From Candidatus Iainarchaeum sp. (GTDB lineage: Archaea; Iainarchaeota; Iainarchaeia; Iainarchaeales; JAXPJC01): DNA of 8,362 nt. The stretch's first letter is position 1. Each line of letters opens with the position of its first letter. The notes under the pieces were generated by a model. It made no database searches. It was not told the DNA's origin and worked only from the letters and a program-made list of their open reading frames with translations. Made by a program: the position numbers and the translations under genes. The stretch is taken from positions 1 through 8,362 of the forward strand of contig JAGVWD010000037.1 in assembly GCA_018304445.1 (NCBI GenBank), given 5' to 3'. Positions 1 through 6,947 of the stretch are shown in pieces.

Positions 1-1138
1 CATCGGCAATTATATATGGAAGGTCCTCGGTTGTTATGCTCTTCTTCAGATCCCCCAACTGCACAATCCTTCCAAGTATTTTTTTCTTCTCATCCTCGTT
101 CAGGGACAATCCAAGTTTCTTCAAATTCTGCTCAAGGCTTGCGTGCCCACTCAGCTTTCCCAATGCGTATTCCCTCTGTTTCCCAAACCTATCAGGCTTC
201 AATGCGCTCTCATAAAGCCCTGCCTTCAAATCCCCGTCGGCATGTATGCCTGCAGTCTGCACAAATGCGTTATCCCCCACAATCGGCTTGTTTGAGCAGA
301 TCCTTTTCCCTGAGAACATTTCAACAAGGTCCGAAGCCCTTGCAATGGCATTTTCATTCAATCTTGTTTCAAACTCAGTTTTGTCATTTATCACTGCGGC
401 AATTTCCTCAAGCGCAGTATTCCCCGCGCGCTCGCCCAGGCCATTTATTGTCGCATGCACACAATCAATCCCCGAATTTATCGCGGCAAGGGAATTTGCA
501 ACGGCAAGCCCATAATCATCATGCGCGTGGAAATCAAAAGCAATTTCAGGAAATCTTTTCATTACAATTCCAATAAATTTCCCTGTTTCTTCAGGGGCAA
601 ATATGCCGAGCGTATCGGCAAGCATAATCCGCTTGACGGGCATTTCCTCCAATGCGGCAATCAACTGCATTACATATTCCTGCGAATCCAGCATTCCATT
701 TGACCAGTCCTCCAAATAGACATTTACATTTATTTTATTTCCATTTGCATATTCCACAACTTCTTTAATGTCAGCAATGTGCTGCCCGGGGGTTTTGCGC
801 AATTGCATTGACAAATGCTTCAATGAGCCCTTTGCAAGGAGGTTGAGGACTTTTGCATCGCATTCCTTCAGCCAGTCAACGCTTTTCTTCCCATCAACAA
901 ATCCAAGCACCTCAACCCTTTCAAGGAGGTTCTCCATTTTCGCCCATTCTGTTATTTTCGCAACGCACTCCTTTTCCCCGGGAGAAGCGCGCGCCGAAGC
1001 AACTTCAATCCTGTCAACATTCAGCTCCTTAAGCAGCATCCTCGCTATGCTCAATTTTTCTTCAGCAGAGAAGGAAACGCCGTGCATCTGCTCCCCGTCG
1101 CGCAGTGTTGTGTCCATTATTTCTATGTATTTCCGCAT
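1..1138 (-). CDS. 2-isopropylmalate synthase-like acyltransferase (LeuA/homocitrate/citramalate synthase family), C-terminus cut by window edge
   Basis: The reverse strand reads open from an ATG at 1138 to the window edge, giving 379 residues without a stop. It is a DRE-TIM metallolyase-family Claisen condensing enzyme that joins acetyl-CoA to a 2-oxo acid. Visible motifs are DTTLRDGEQ (residues 9-17, catalytic Arg13 and metal ligand Asp14), HAHDD (204-208, metal-binding His204 and His206), NGLGERAGNTALEE (232-245, third-site Asn240) and AGIHADGD (296-303). The start is sound because DTTLRDGEQ lies at the usual distance from the N-terminus and a TATA-like box sits about 28 bp upstream. Residues NVYLEDWSNGM (139-149) and the HADGD...LYES...RFG...YALGKLSG stretch (299-331) resemble, from memory, a LeuA-like branch common in Bacteroidetes more than classical LeuA. 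Substrate (2-oxoisovalerate, pyruvate or 2-oxoglutarate) cannot be decided here. Whether a C-terminal regulatory domain follows is not visible. No neighbouring leucine-pathway gene is in the window. Confidence 0.9.
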   Translation of the reverse strand, partial: MRKYIEIMDTTLRDGEQMHGVSFSAEEKLSIARMLLKELNVDRIEVASARASPGEKECVAKITEWAKMENLLERVEVLGFVDGKKSVDWLKECDAKVLNLLAKGSLKHLSMQLRKTPGQHIADIKEVVEYANGNKINVNVYLEDWSNGMLDSQEYVMQLIAALEEMPVKRIMLADTLGIFAPEETGKFIGIVMKRFPEIAFDFHAHDDYGLAVANSLAAINSGIDCVHATINGLGERAGNTALEEIAAVINDKTEFETRLNENAIARASDLVEMFSGKRICSNKPIVGDNAFVQTAGIHADGDLKAGLYESALKPDRFGKQREYALGKLSGHASLEQNLKKLGLSLNEDEKKKILGRIVQLGDLKKSITTEDLPYIIAD

Positions 1139-1160
1139 AAGAATTAGATTTGTTCAATTA

Positions 1161-1170
1161 TAATTTAAAA
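1161..1170 (-). promoter_or_regulatory. TATA-like box for the 2-isopropylmalate synthase-like gene
   Basis: On the minus strand this reads TTTTAAATTA, with its centre about 27-28 bp upstream of the ATG at 1138. Archaeal transcription usually starts about 22-27 bp downstream of the TATA centre, so the transcript would be leaderless or nearly so. The assignment rests on sequence and spacing only. Confidence 0.55.
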
Positions 1171-1318
1171 TGCTTCCTTTGCTCAGCAGCCAGTATAAAG
1201 GGATTTATAAAAGTATTAATATAAACTGCATTTTTATTAACCAATCACTATTTAAGCAAATTTACTAAAAACAATCATAAGTTAGGTCAATTGCTCAGAT
1301 AGATCAATATAATCTTCT

Positions 1319-1327
1319 GGGAGTGAG
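1319..1327 (+). promoter_or_regulatory. Shine-Dalgarno-like ribosome binding site of the HAD gene
   Basis: GGGAGTGAG lies three bases before the ATG at 1331 and is a near match to the archaeal/bacterial consensus GGAGGTGA. It supports this start and is unusual in the window, where most other genes have a TATA-like box so close that little or no leader is expected. Confidence 0.6.
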
Positions 1328-1330
1328 TAT

Positions 1331-1936
1331 ATGGCGGTGCGGCAGGCGGCAATATTTGATGTTGATGATACAATAATTAACACAGAGGAGTTCAGGATAA
1401 AGGTTCTAAAAAAAGTATGTGACGAATTAAATTTAACTCCAAAAATAGAAAGATTCAAATATATGCCAGAGGCCTCAACAGAGGAGAGATTAAAAAAACT
1501 CTATCCCGCGCATTATAGAAAGATGTGGCAAAAGTGGTGTAGCATCTATAGTGATGAATTTAAAAATGAAATAAGACTATTTGCCGGAATTAAAACGATG
1601 CTAAATAGGCTTCACAAATCAGGAGTGCTATTGTTTATATTATCTACACGAGACAAAAAAATGATATTGGCTGCACTTGAGAAACACAAACTCAAAGGAA
1701 TTTTTACTGAGATACTTGGCAGAAAAAAGTTTGGTGGCAAAAAGCCAAGTCCTGCAGGCATAGATTATATTGCCAAGAAATATAATCTCAAAAGATCTAA
1801 TATACTATTTGTTGGTGACAGCAGGACAGATCGTCAAACTGCCGTGAAGGGAAATATTAGATTTGCATATGCTACGTGGAAGAATCCAACGCGCTATAAA
1901 CATAATTTTTATACGAGACGCCCCCGTCCGTTATAG
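1331..1936 (+). CDS. HAD-superfamily hydrolase (phosphoglycolate phosphatase-like, subfamily IA)
   Basis: A 201-residue soluble protein with all four haloacid dehalogenase phosphatase motifs. Motif I is FDVDDT (residues 9-14, nucleophile Asp10, acid/base Asp12), motif II is the LSTRD stretch (104-108, Ser105 or Thr106), motif III is a lysine in GGKKPSP (137 or 138), and motif IV is VGDSRTD (161-167, Asp163 and Asp167 for Mg2+). The interval between motifs I and II (about residues 20-85) is helical and fits a C1 cap, as in phosphoglycolate phosphatase or beta-phosphoglucomutase relatives. Substrate is unknown. The start is supported by the GGGAGTGAG element. Coding is noticeably A+T-rich (about one third G+C in lines I counted, against nearly one half in cysS), with frequent ATA and AGA codons, so it may have been acquired separately. 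It converges on the antiporter gene with a 36-bp gap. Confidence 0.88.
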   Translation: MAVRQAAIFDVDDTIINTEEFRIKVLKKVCDELNLTPKIERFKYMPEASTEERLKKLYPAHYRKMWQKWCSIYSDEFKNEIRLFAGIKTMLNRLHKSGVLLFILSTRDKKMILAALEKHKLKGIFTEILGRKKFGGKKPSPAGIDYIAKKYNLKRSNILFVGDSRTDRQTAVKGNIRFAYATWKNPTRYKHNFYTRRPRPL

Positions 1937-1949
1937 GCTTTTGGTTCAG

Positions 1950-1954
1950 AAAAA
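1950..1954 (-). terminator. Possible oligo-T termination site downstream of the antiporter gene
   Basis: The minus strand carries TTTTT about 20 bp beyond the antiporter stop codon, in the short convergent gap. Archaeal RNA polymerase commonly terminates at such T tracts without a hairpin. The tract is short, so this is tentative. Confidence 0.25.
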
Positions 1955-1972
1955 CAATTAGAGTTAGGCGGG

Positions 1973-3718
1973 TTATAATTTAAATGCCCTTTTCTGCTCC
2001 GCAGCCTTCTCCTTCAGGAATTCAATGTACTCGTCCTGCATGTGAGTTAGCGCACTCCTCTTTCCGCTTTCAAGGAATTTCGAGATGTTCTGCAGGAAAA
2101 CATTGCTGCTTATTATTTCAGGCATTATGACCAAATCCGCGCCTTTATTGTAGAGTTCAAGCGCCTCATCATAATAATGCGCCCTTGCGATTATTGCAAT
2201 ATCCCGGTTGATTTTTCTCGCATGCTGCACAAGGAAGAGGGCGCGCTCAAAATCAGGGATTGTGATTGCAAGCAGCTTCGCCTTCTCAAGGTTCGCCTTT
2301 TCCCAAAGCTCTGAGCTTTCAACATTTCCGTAAATCGCATAGAATTTCCTGCTTATGTGCCCGAAAACAACCTCGGGGTCATGGTCTATTACAATTACTT
2401 TCTGGGAATTCTGCAGCGCGCTTGCGATATTGCTGCCGAGAGCCCCGGCGCCCACAACAATGATGTGCCCATTAAGCTCCTTCCCCGGGAGATTCTCAAG
2501 CCCTGCAATGCTCCTGTTGAGGAATGCGCGCTCAATAACCGGCCTGAATTTTCGGAATATTCTTCCCAGCGCAAGGTAGATGCTTTCGGAATATTTCATC
2601 AAGTAGGGGGTAAGGGCCATTGAAACTGCCGTTACCAAAATCAGCAGCGAGAACATGTCTGTTGAAATCAATCCCGCAGCAAGCCCTGATGCAGCGATTA
2701 TGAATGAGAATTCCGAAATCTGCGCTGTTGCAAGCCCTACAAAAATGCTCGTCCTGTATCCATAGCCTGCGAGCAAGGACACAAGGAAGAAAAGCGCGGG
2801 CTTGAGCAGGATAACCAACACAAAAACCGCAATTATTAATGCCAAATTAAATTCCGCAAAGCCTGCGGAAATCTGCATCCCCAATGAAACGAAAAACACA
2901 GTTACAAGGAAATCTCGCAATCCCTTAATGCTGTTCAGCACCTCAAAAGTATATGGCAACCCAGAAAGCGCAATTCCCGCAAGGAATGCGCCAATAGCGA
3001 TTGAGAAATTCAGCACAAGCGCAGCGCCAATGAATGCGAAGCACGCAGAAAGGGAAGTAAGGAAAAGCAGCTCGCTGCTCTTGGATTTTGATGAGTACCT
3101 GAACAGCGCCGGAAAAACAAATTTGTTTGCAATCAGGGTAAGAACCAGAAGGATTGTGCCGTTTCCCGCGAGCCTTAAAAGCATTGAAGTTGAAACAATA
3201 TTGCTTATGTTTGCAAGCAGCGGCATTGCAAGGATTATCAGCACATCTTGCATCAGCATAAACCCTATCAACAAGCGCCCATGAAGCGTGCTTATCTGCT
3301 TCATATCAGAGAGCATCTTCACAATTACCGCTGTGCTGCTGAACGCAACAATAAGCGCAACATACGTTGCTTCAGTGAAACCAACGCCAAAAAATTGCAT
3401 TGCCTCAAACGTTGCAAAAATTGTCAGCGCAACCTGCAGCACTGCCCCAATCACAATTGTCTTCCCTATGCGCAGCAGTTTTGAAACCTCGGTTTCTATT
3501 CCGATTGTAAAGAGCAGGAAGGCGATTCCCAGCTCTGAAAGGATTGCAATATTCACGCTGTCGGTTATGAGCCCAAGGCCTATGGGCCCTATAATCAGCC
3601 CGGCGATTATATATGCGACAATTATCGGCTGCCTTATGAGCCTGCTGAAATATGCAAGGAGCGTCGCAAATATCGCAATTATGCCCAAATCCAGAAGAAG
3701 CGCAAATTCCGCAGCCAT
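1973..3718 (-). CDS. Kef/CPA2-type monovalent cation:proton antiporter with C-terminal RCK (TrkA-N) domain
   Basis: A 581-residue membrane protein, probably exchanging Na+ or K+ for H+ across the cytoplasmic membrane. Residues 1-380 hold about a dozen hydrophobic segments of the Na+/H+ exchanger fold. Family marks include GPIGLGL (44-50), ELGIAFLLFTIGIE (62-75), FSSTAVIVKML (126-136), the Gln-Asp pair in helix 5 (LMQD, Asp158, the usual ion-binding acid), IAIGAFLAGIALSG (240-253) and a buried lysine in LLKPALFF (Lys306). Residues 418-540 form a Rossmann RCK domain with VVGAGALGSN (421-430) and an acidic residue after the second strand (VIDHD, 443-447), which suggests nucleotide-gated control. 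There is no room for a full RCK-C domain; a charged helical tail of about 40 residues ends the protein. Length matches the family. Its own TATA-like box lies in the 39-bp gap after cysS, arguing against cotranscription. Ion specificity is not determinable here. Confidence 0.93.
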   Translation of the reverse strand: MAAEFALLLDLGIIAIFATLLAYFSRLIRQPIIVAYIIAGLIIGPIGLGLITDSVNIAILSELGIAFLLFTIGIETEVSKLLRIGKTIVIGAVLQVALTIFATFEAMQFFGVGFTEATYVALIVAFSSTAVIVKMLSDMKQISTLHGRLLIGFMLMQDVLIILAMPLLANISNIVSTSMLLRLAGNGTILLVLTLIANKFVFPALFRYSSKSKSSELLFLTSLSACFAFIGAALVLNFSIAIGAFLAGIALSGLPYTFEVLNSIKGLRDFLVTVFFVSLGMQISAGFAEFNLALIIAVFVLVILLKPALFFLVSLLAGYGYRTSIFVGLATAQISEFSFIIAASGLAAGLISTDMFSLLILVTAVSMALTPYLMKYSESIYLALGRIFRKFRPVIERAFLNRSIAGLENLPGKELNGHIIVVGAGALGSNIASALQNSQKVIVIDHDPEVVFGHISRKFYAIYGNVESSELWEKANLEKAKLLAITIPDFERALFLVQHARKINRDIAIIARAHYYDEALELYNKGADLVIMPEIISSNVFLQNISKFLESGKRSALTHMQDEYIEFLKEKAAEQKRAFKL

Positions 3719-3747
3719 AAAATCACAATAGGAATAGAGTATTGTAA

Positions 3748-3755
3748 TTTATAAT
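3748..3755 (-). promoter_or_regulatory. TATA-like box for the antiporter gene
   Basis: The minus strand reads TTATAAAT, centred about 33 bp before the ATG at 3718 and immediately after the cysS stop codon. The spacing predicts a leader of only a few bases. Confidence 0.55.
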
Positions 3756-3757
3756 GA

Positions 3758-5155
3758 TTATGCGATTTTCCTTGCTTTTGCGCCTTCGGGGGTGTCATCA
3801 AGCGCATAGCCCATTTCCTTCAGCTTTGCGCGTATCTCATCAGCCTTTGCAAAGTCTTTCCCCTTTCGCGCATTTTCCCTTTCTTCAATCAGCTTTTCCA
3901 CTTCTGCGCTAAGTTCAAGTTTTCCGGATTCAAATTTCATTATCCCCAACACGGAATCAACGCTCTGTAGGAATTCAATAGCCACATTTGCGTTATTTCT
4001 GCTTAATTCGCCCGCATCAATCGCTTTGTTCATTTGTTTTTCAAATTCGGAAAGCGCTGAAAGCGCCTTTGTTATGTCCAAATCATCATCCATTGCGCTC
4101 TCAAATTCAATCTTTATTTTTTTTATTAGCGCATAAACAATTTCATTTTCCTTCCCGTTTGCATCCTTCAGCCTGCGTATTGTCTCATTTAAATGCCCGA
4201 CAATGTTCTTTGCGCCTTCAAGCCCCTGCAATGTGAAATTCAATTCCTTCCGGTAGTGCGTTGCCAAAAGCAAATAGCGGATTGCTGCTGCATCATAATC
4301 CTTCAAATCCCCAAGCGCATAAAAATTCCCCAATGATTTTGACATTTTTTTGCCATCAACCAGCAAATGCCTGCAGTGCATCCAGCATTTTACGAATCTT
4401 TTTCCTGTTGCCGCCTCGCTCTGCGCAATTTCGTTCTCATGGTGCGGGAACATGTTGTCAATGCCCCCAGTATGGATATCAAAAGTTTCCCCCAGATATT
4501 TCATGCTCATTGCGCTGCACTCAATATGCCAGCCCGGCCTGCCCTTTCCGAGCGCGGTTTCCCAGAAAACATCCCCATCATTTTCATCCCATGCCTTCCA
4601 CAATGCAAAATCGCTTGCAACTTCCTTTGCATACTCATCCTGCTTCACGCGCTTTCCCGCAATCAGTTTGCGCAGCTTGAATTTGCTCAATTTGCCATAA
4701 TTTTTGAATTTTTTAATATTGTAATAAATACTCCCGTCCTCCCCCTTATATGCGTATTTTTTTTTGAGAAGTTCCCGTATCAGCGCAACCATTTCATTTA
4801 TGTGCTCTGTAGCTGAAGGATAGATTTCCACGCGCTCAATATTCAATTTTGCAATGTCCTCGAAAAACGCCTTTTTGTATTTTTCCGTAAATTCCTGCAG
4901 TGGAATCCCCTGCGCCCTGCTTCCCTTTATTGTCTTGTCATCAACATCGGTAAGGTTCATTACCTGCTTCACCTTGTAGCCTTTGTATTTCAGATAGCGC
5001 CTCAGCAGGTCCTCCCATACGTATGCGCGGAAATTCCCTATGTGCGCAAAATCATAAACTGTTGGACCGCAGGTGTACATTCCGACATTCTTTCCATTAA
5101 GGGGCCTGAAGATTTCCTTGCGCCTTGAAAGCGTGTTGAAGAAATTAAGGGCCAT
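3758..5155 (-). CDS. cysS: Cysteinyl-tRNA synthetase
   Basis: A 465-residue class I aminoacyl-tRNA synthetase that charges tRNA-Cys with cysteine in the cytoplasm. The Rossmann catalytic core carries CGPTVYDFAHIGNFR (29-43), where HIGN is the HIGH signature, and KMSKS at 270-274. The four zinc ligands that select cysteine thiolate are all present: Cys29, Cys213 (HIECSAMS), His238 and Glu242 (FPHHENE). A helical DALR-type anticodon domain follows (about 310-410), and the C-terminus ends with the family-typical LDDTPEGAKARK (452-463). Length equals that of bacterial and archaeal CysRS, and nothing appears lost. The start is supported by the TATA-like box 30 bp upstream and by the usual distance to the CGPTVY motif. 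It stands alone between the orphan gene at 5200 and the antiporter. Its presence implies direct charging of tRNA-Cys, not only the SepRS/SepCysS route of some methanogens. Confidence 0.98.
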   Translation of the reverse strand: MALNFFNTLSRRKEIFRPLNGKNVGMYTCGPTVYDFAHIGNFRAYVWEDLLRRYLKYKGYKVKQVMNLTDVDDKTIKGSRAQGIPLQEFTEKYKKAFFEDIAKLNIERVEIYPSATEHINEMVALIRELLKKKYAYKGEDGSIYYNIKKFKNYGKLSKFKLRKLIAGKRVKQDEYAKEVASDFALWKAWDENDGDVFWETALGKGRPGWHIECSAMSMKYLGETFDIHTGGIDNMFPHHENEIAQSEAATGKRFVKCWMHCRHLLVDGKKMSKSLGNFYALGDLKDYDAAAIRYLLLATHYRKELNFTLQGLEGAKNIVGHLNETIRRLKDANGKENEIVYALIKKIKIEFESAMDDDLDITKALSALSEFEKQMNKAIDAGELSRNNANVAIEFLQSVDSVLGIMKFESGKLELSAEVEKLIEERENARKGKDFAKADEIRAKLKEMGYALDDTPEGAKARKIA

Positions 5156-5180
5156 GTTATCAATACATATAAGATAATTA

Positions 5181-5191
5181 CTTTATAAAAG
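5181..5191 (-). promoter_or_regulatory. TATA-like box for cysS
   Basis: The minus strand reads CTTTTATAAAG, a strong archaeal TATA match centred about 30 bp before the cysS ATG at 5155. The predicted start site falls within a few bases of the ATG, so the message is probably leaderless or nearly so. It lies in the 44-bp gap after the orphan gene's stop codon at 5200. Confidence 0.65.
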
Positions 5192-5199
5192 AATTTGGG

Positions 5200-5736
5200 T
5201 TAATGTGGCTGTGGCTTCCCTGGTTTCATTGCCTGTGCGGCAATAGTTGTTACAAGAATATTATTAACTGTTTTTACAGCTGAAACGAGTTCCCTATCAT
5301 TTACCAGCTTTCCAAACAATTCAGATGCTATGTAAACCCTGTGCGGGGGTTCAGTGCTCTCACTTAAATCTCCCGAAGTCTTGACTTTTCCTGAATCAAT
5401 TGCCCTATTGACAGTTTCAAAAGCCCTTTTTATCCGCTCAAAAGTGCCCTTTGATAATTTGTTTCTTGGAAAATACACAGGGCTCTCAGGATATGCCGAA
5501 TGCATCAATAAGCCGCTTTCCTGGTTTGGGGGCGTTTTTATTCTTAACACAAGAAAGTCAGATGCCTTCAGGCCAAATTTACCTATTAATTCAGAAGTGT
5601 ATGCCATAATTGGTATATTGTTTTTTTTCTGGATTCTCTGGATTTCAGGAAACGTAAGCGTTTTCCTCCCTAAAAAAAGGTCAGCAACCTGCTTGAATTC
5701 CAGCTGTTTTGGACTTCCCCTTATCTTAGGTTTCAT
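5200..5736 (-). CDS. Conserved-looking hypothetical protein, 178 residues, unrecognised
   Basis: I do not recognise this family. The protein is soluble, with no signal peptide or membrane helix, and appears mixed alpha/beta. The first 30 residues are basic (MKPKIRGSPKQLEFK...). Residues 42-66 (PIMAYTSELIGKFGLKASDFLVLRI) and 92-115 look like ordered strand/helix elements. A Ser/Glu/Pro-rich linker at about 116-132 precedes a helical C-terminal part (135-170) ending in a basic, Pro-rich tail KPGKPQPH. The ATG at 5736 is chosen because a palindromic TATA box is centred 27.5 bp upstream, which predicts a leaderless message, and because the next in-frame ATG would discard about 40 residues. It diverges from another unrecognised gene across 54 bp and shares its promoter. 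Competing plus-strand frames over the same DNA show no family motif or promoter. A joint role with its divergent partner is inference. Confidence 0.72.
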   Translation of the reverse strand: MKPKIRGSPKQLEFKQVADLFLGRKTLTFPEIQRIQKKNNIPIMAYTSELIGKFGLKASDFLVLRIKTPPNQESGLLMHSAYPESPVYFPRNKLSKGTFERIKRAFETVNRAIDSGKVKTSGDLSESTEPPHRVYIASELFGKLVNDRELVSAVKTVNNILVTTIAAQAMKPGKPQPH

Positions 5737-5758
5737 AAGAATTTACTGCTCACAGAAG

Positions 5759-5768
5759 TATTTAAATA
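5759..5768. promoter_or_regulatory. Palindromic TATA box shared by two divergent leaderless genes
   Basis: TATTTAAATA is a perfect palindrome whose centre (5763.5) is exactly 27.5 bp from the first base of the ATG at 5791 (plus) and 27.5 bp from the first base of the ATG at 5736 (minus). At normal archaeal spacing, transcription in both directions would begin at or within a few bases of the start codons. The plus-direction upstream flank is purine-rich (CAGAAG), consistent with a BRE; the minus-direction flank is TCCCAA. Confidence 0.7.
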
Positions 5769-5790
5769 TTGGGATTTATCAAATATTAGT

Positions 5791-6213
5791 ATGCCGGAAC
5801 TTCCTTTTAGCAAGCGCACTGATTTTAATAAGCCGGCCAAGATACGCAGAACCTCGTATGGAAAGTTCACAACAGTGCGGCTCTTTCCGGAAGGGTTTGC
5901 GCCTGAGAAGATAAACCACTCAAAATTCCCCGAAACTGACCTAATCAGAAACCGCAGCCCGGAAGGATTAAGCGAGAGAATGTCGGAAATACTCAAAATA
6001 AAGGCAGAGCAAAGTGAGCTGCTTCACCGCTTGCCAAACCAAATAGCATTTGTTGCAGGCGATAAAGAAATGCGGCGAAGGGCATATGCAAGTGCATACG
6101 TGCGCTTGAAAGCCATAACTGAATGGGAATCGGACATTATGAGAGACTATGGGGAAAAATATAAAATCAGGTCGATTCGGGAGTTATTTGATAGATTAAG
6201 GGGCCCCCTATAG
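5791..6213 (+). CDS. Hypothetical basic protein, 140 residues, unrecognised
   Basis: I do not recognise this family. The protein is soluble, rich in Arg, Lys and Glu, and has no membrane segment or signal peptide. The N-terminal half (1-60) is Pro- and Lys/Arg-rich and probably extended, with YGKFTTVRLFP (23-33) as a possible strand. The second half (about 58-137) looks largely helical, including a cluster of four basic residues near EMRRRAYASAYVRLKAI (93-109) and ending RSIRELFDRLRGPL. Such a basic helical domain could bind nucleic acid, but no known motif is seen. The ATG at 5791 is 27.5 bp from the centre of the shared TATA palindrome and has no Shine-Dalgarno sequence, which indicates a leaderless message. 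It diverges from the 178-residue orphan and converges with the Yip1-like gene. A minus-strand frame of 87 codons overlaps its first half but would start inside the partner gene's end of the promoter and is less protein-like. Confidence 0.68.
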   Translation: MPELPFSKRTDFNKPAKIRRTSYGKFTTVRLFPEGFAPEKINHSKFPETDLIRNRSPEGLSERMSEILKIKAEQSELLHRLPNQIAFVAGDKEMRRRAYASAYVRLKAITEWESDIMRDYGEKYKIRSIRELFDRLRGPL

Positions 6214-6221
6214 GCCGCCAC

Positions 6222-6242
6222 TTTGCCCCAACCTCCGGCAAA
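6222..6242. other. Inverted repeat between convergent genes
   Basis: TTTGCC (6222-6227) and GGCAAA (6237-6242) form a 6-bp stem around a 9-base loop, nine bases after the stop codon of the 140-residue gene. It lies in the 59-bp convergent gap before the Yip1-like stop. It could stabilise or end either transcript, but there is no following U tract on the plus strand, so it is not a standard intrinsic terminator. Confidence 0.35.
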
Positions 6243-6267
6243 CCGCGTGATTGGAATAATTTAATGG

Positions 6268-6272
6268 AAAAA
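6268..6272 (-). terminator. Possible oligo-T termination site of the Yip1-like gene
   Basis: The minus strand has TTTTT directly after the TGA stop codon at 6273-6275. This is a plausible archaeal T-tract terminator, although short. Confidence 0.25.
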
Positions 6273-6914
6273 TCAGAAAACAAGCAGGAAAATCACAGGG
6301 AGATAGAGAATTAAAGTTATTATAATGCTCCCAAGGAACGCATATCCGAAAACTTCTGAATTGAATGCATAAAGCAGATAGAATGCATAAAGGAGCGCAA
6401 TTGCCATAAGCGCAAACAGGACAATTACCGCAGGGAAGTTCACGCCGGTTGTTGACTGCACCAAAAACAGCGCGAATTTTCCAGCATACTCCGCCTGGCT
6501 TATTTCGCCAGTAAGGAAATCGCTTGTTGTCTGGTTTAAGCTTAAGTCATTGAGCGCGGGCAAAAAGTTCGGAACTCCCACAAGCAGCACTATAAAGAAC
6601 AGCACAAGGAGGATTATTGAAATTGTCTTGAAGAGCGCAAGCGCTGTGCAGACATTCTTGAATTTCCTCCCCTTCCTGCTGTGCAGTATTGCAGCAGCAA
6701 CATAAATTATTGCGCCGGCAATTACCCAAAACACCAAATCATAAATCAGCTGCAGGGAAAATGACATGGGATTGAAGCCAATCAGCAAGGCAAGCGCCGC
6801 ATATGCAATTATGCTCGGCAGAACCACAAGTATTGCCGCAAGCCCGATATTCGGCTTTTCAAACGCCTTGTCAATTTCAGCCCTTGGCTTTATTAGGAAA
6901 TTAAGTGGATTCAT
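6273..6914 (-). CDS. Yip1-domain-like multipass membrane protein
   Basis: A 213-residue integral membrane protein. It opens with MNPLNFLIKPRAEIDKAFEKP, which matches the usual lead-in of prokaryotic Yip1-domain proteins (an N-P-x-x-F...P-R segment before the first helix). Five hydrophobic helices are visible at about residues 24-46, 55-78, 96-117, 160-184 and 188-212. A basic cytoplasmic loop (HSRKGRKFKN, 78-87) follows helix 2, and a polar loop of about 40 residues (118-158) separates helices 3 and 4. This five-helix layout fits the Yip1/YIF1 fold, whose role in archaea and bacteria is not established. The protein ends within the last helix. It has its own TATA-like box in the 44-bp gap after tyrS. 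Assignment rests on topology and the N-terminal motif, so another small membrane family is possible. Confidence 0.7.
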   Translation of the reverse strand: MNPLNFLIKPRAEIDKAFEKPNIGLAAILVVLPSIIAYAALALLIGFNPMSFSLQLIYDLVFWVIAGAIIYVAAAILHSRKGRKFKNVCTALALFKTISIILLVLFFIVLLVGVPNFLPALNDLSLNQTTSDFLTGEISQAEYAGKFALFLVQSTTGVNFPAVIVLFALMAIALLYAFYLLYAFNSEVFGYAFLGSIIITLILYLPVIFLLVF

Positions 6915-6947
6915 ATTCTCAAATGCTTTAATTAAGGGATTAAGGGA

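Larger units (their letters stand above)
1139..1330. other. Divergent A+T-rich intergenic region
   Basis: This 192-bp gap separates the divergent LeuA-like and HAD genes. It is strongly A+T-rich and holds the minus-strand TATA-like box near 1165. On the plus strand there are two possible boxes, TTTATAAAAG around 1204-1213 and TATTTAAG at 1249-1256, either of which would leave the HAD gene with a leader of tens of bases. I saw no tRNA, small RNA fold or extra reading frame in it. Confidence 0.6.

Noticed and set aside
16..576. Plus-strand frame of 186 codons at the left edge
   Set aside because: It is antisense to the clear LeuA-like gene, and its Ser/Gln/Pro/His-rich translation is typical of a shadow frame.
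1139..1330. Possible tRNA or riboswitch in the divergent gap
   Set aside because: No cloverleaf, conserved T-loop sequence or extended stem could be found by eye; the region is simple A+T-rich promoter DNA.
5354..5914. Long plus-strand reading frame opposite the 178-residue orphan gene
   Set aside because: It runs through the divergent promoter and into the 140-residue gene in another frame, has no promoter or ribosome-binding site at its start, and its translation is not protein-like compared with the minus-strand frame.
5733..5996. Minus-strand frame of 87 codons overlapping the 140-residue gene
   Set aside because: It spans the shared TATA palindrome and has no TATA box of its own at the expected distance; best explained as a shadow frame.
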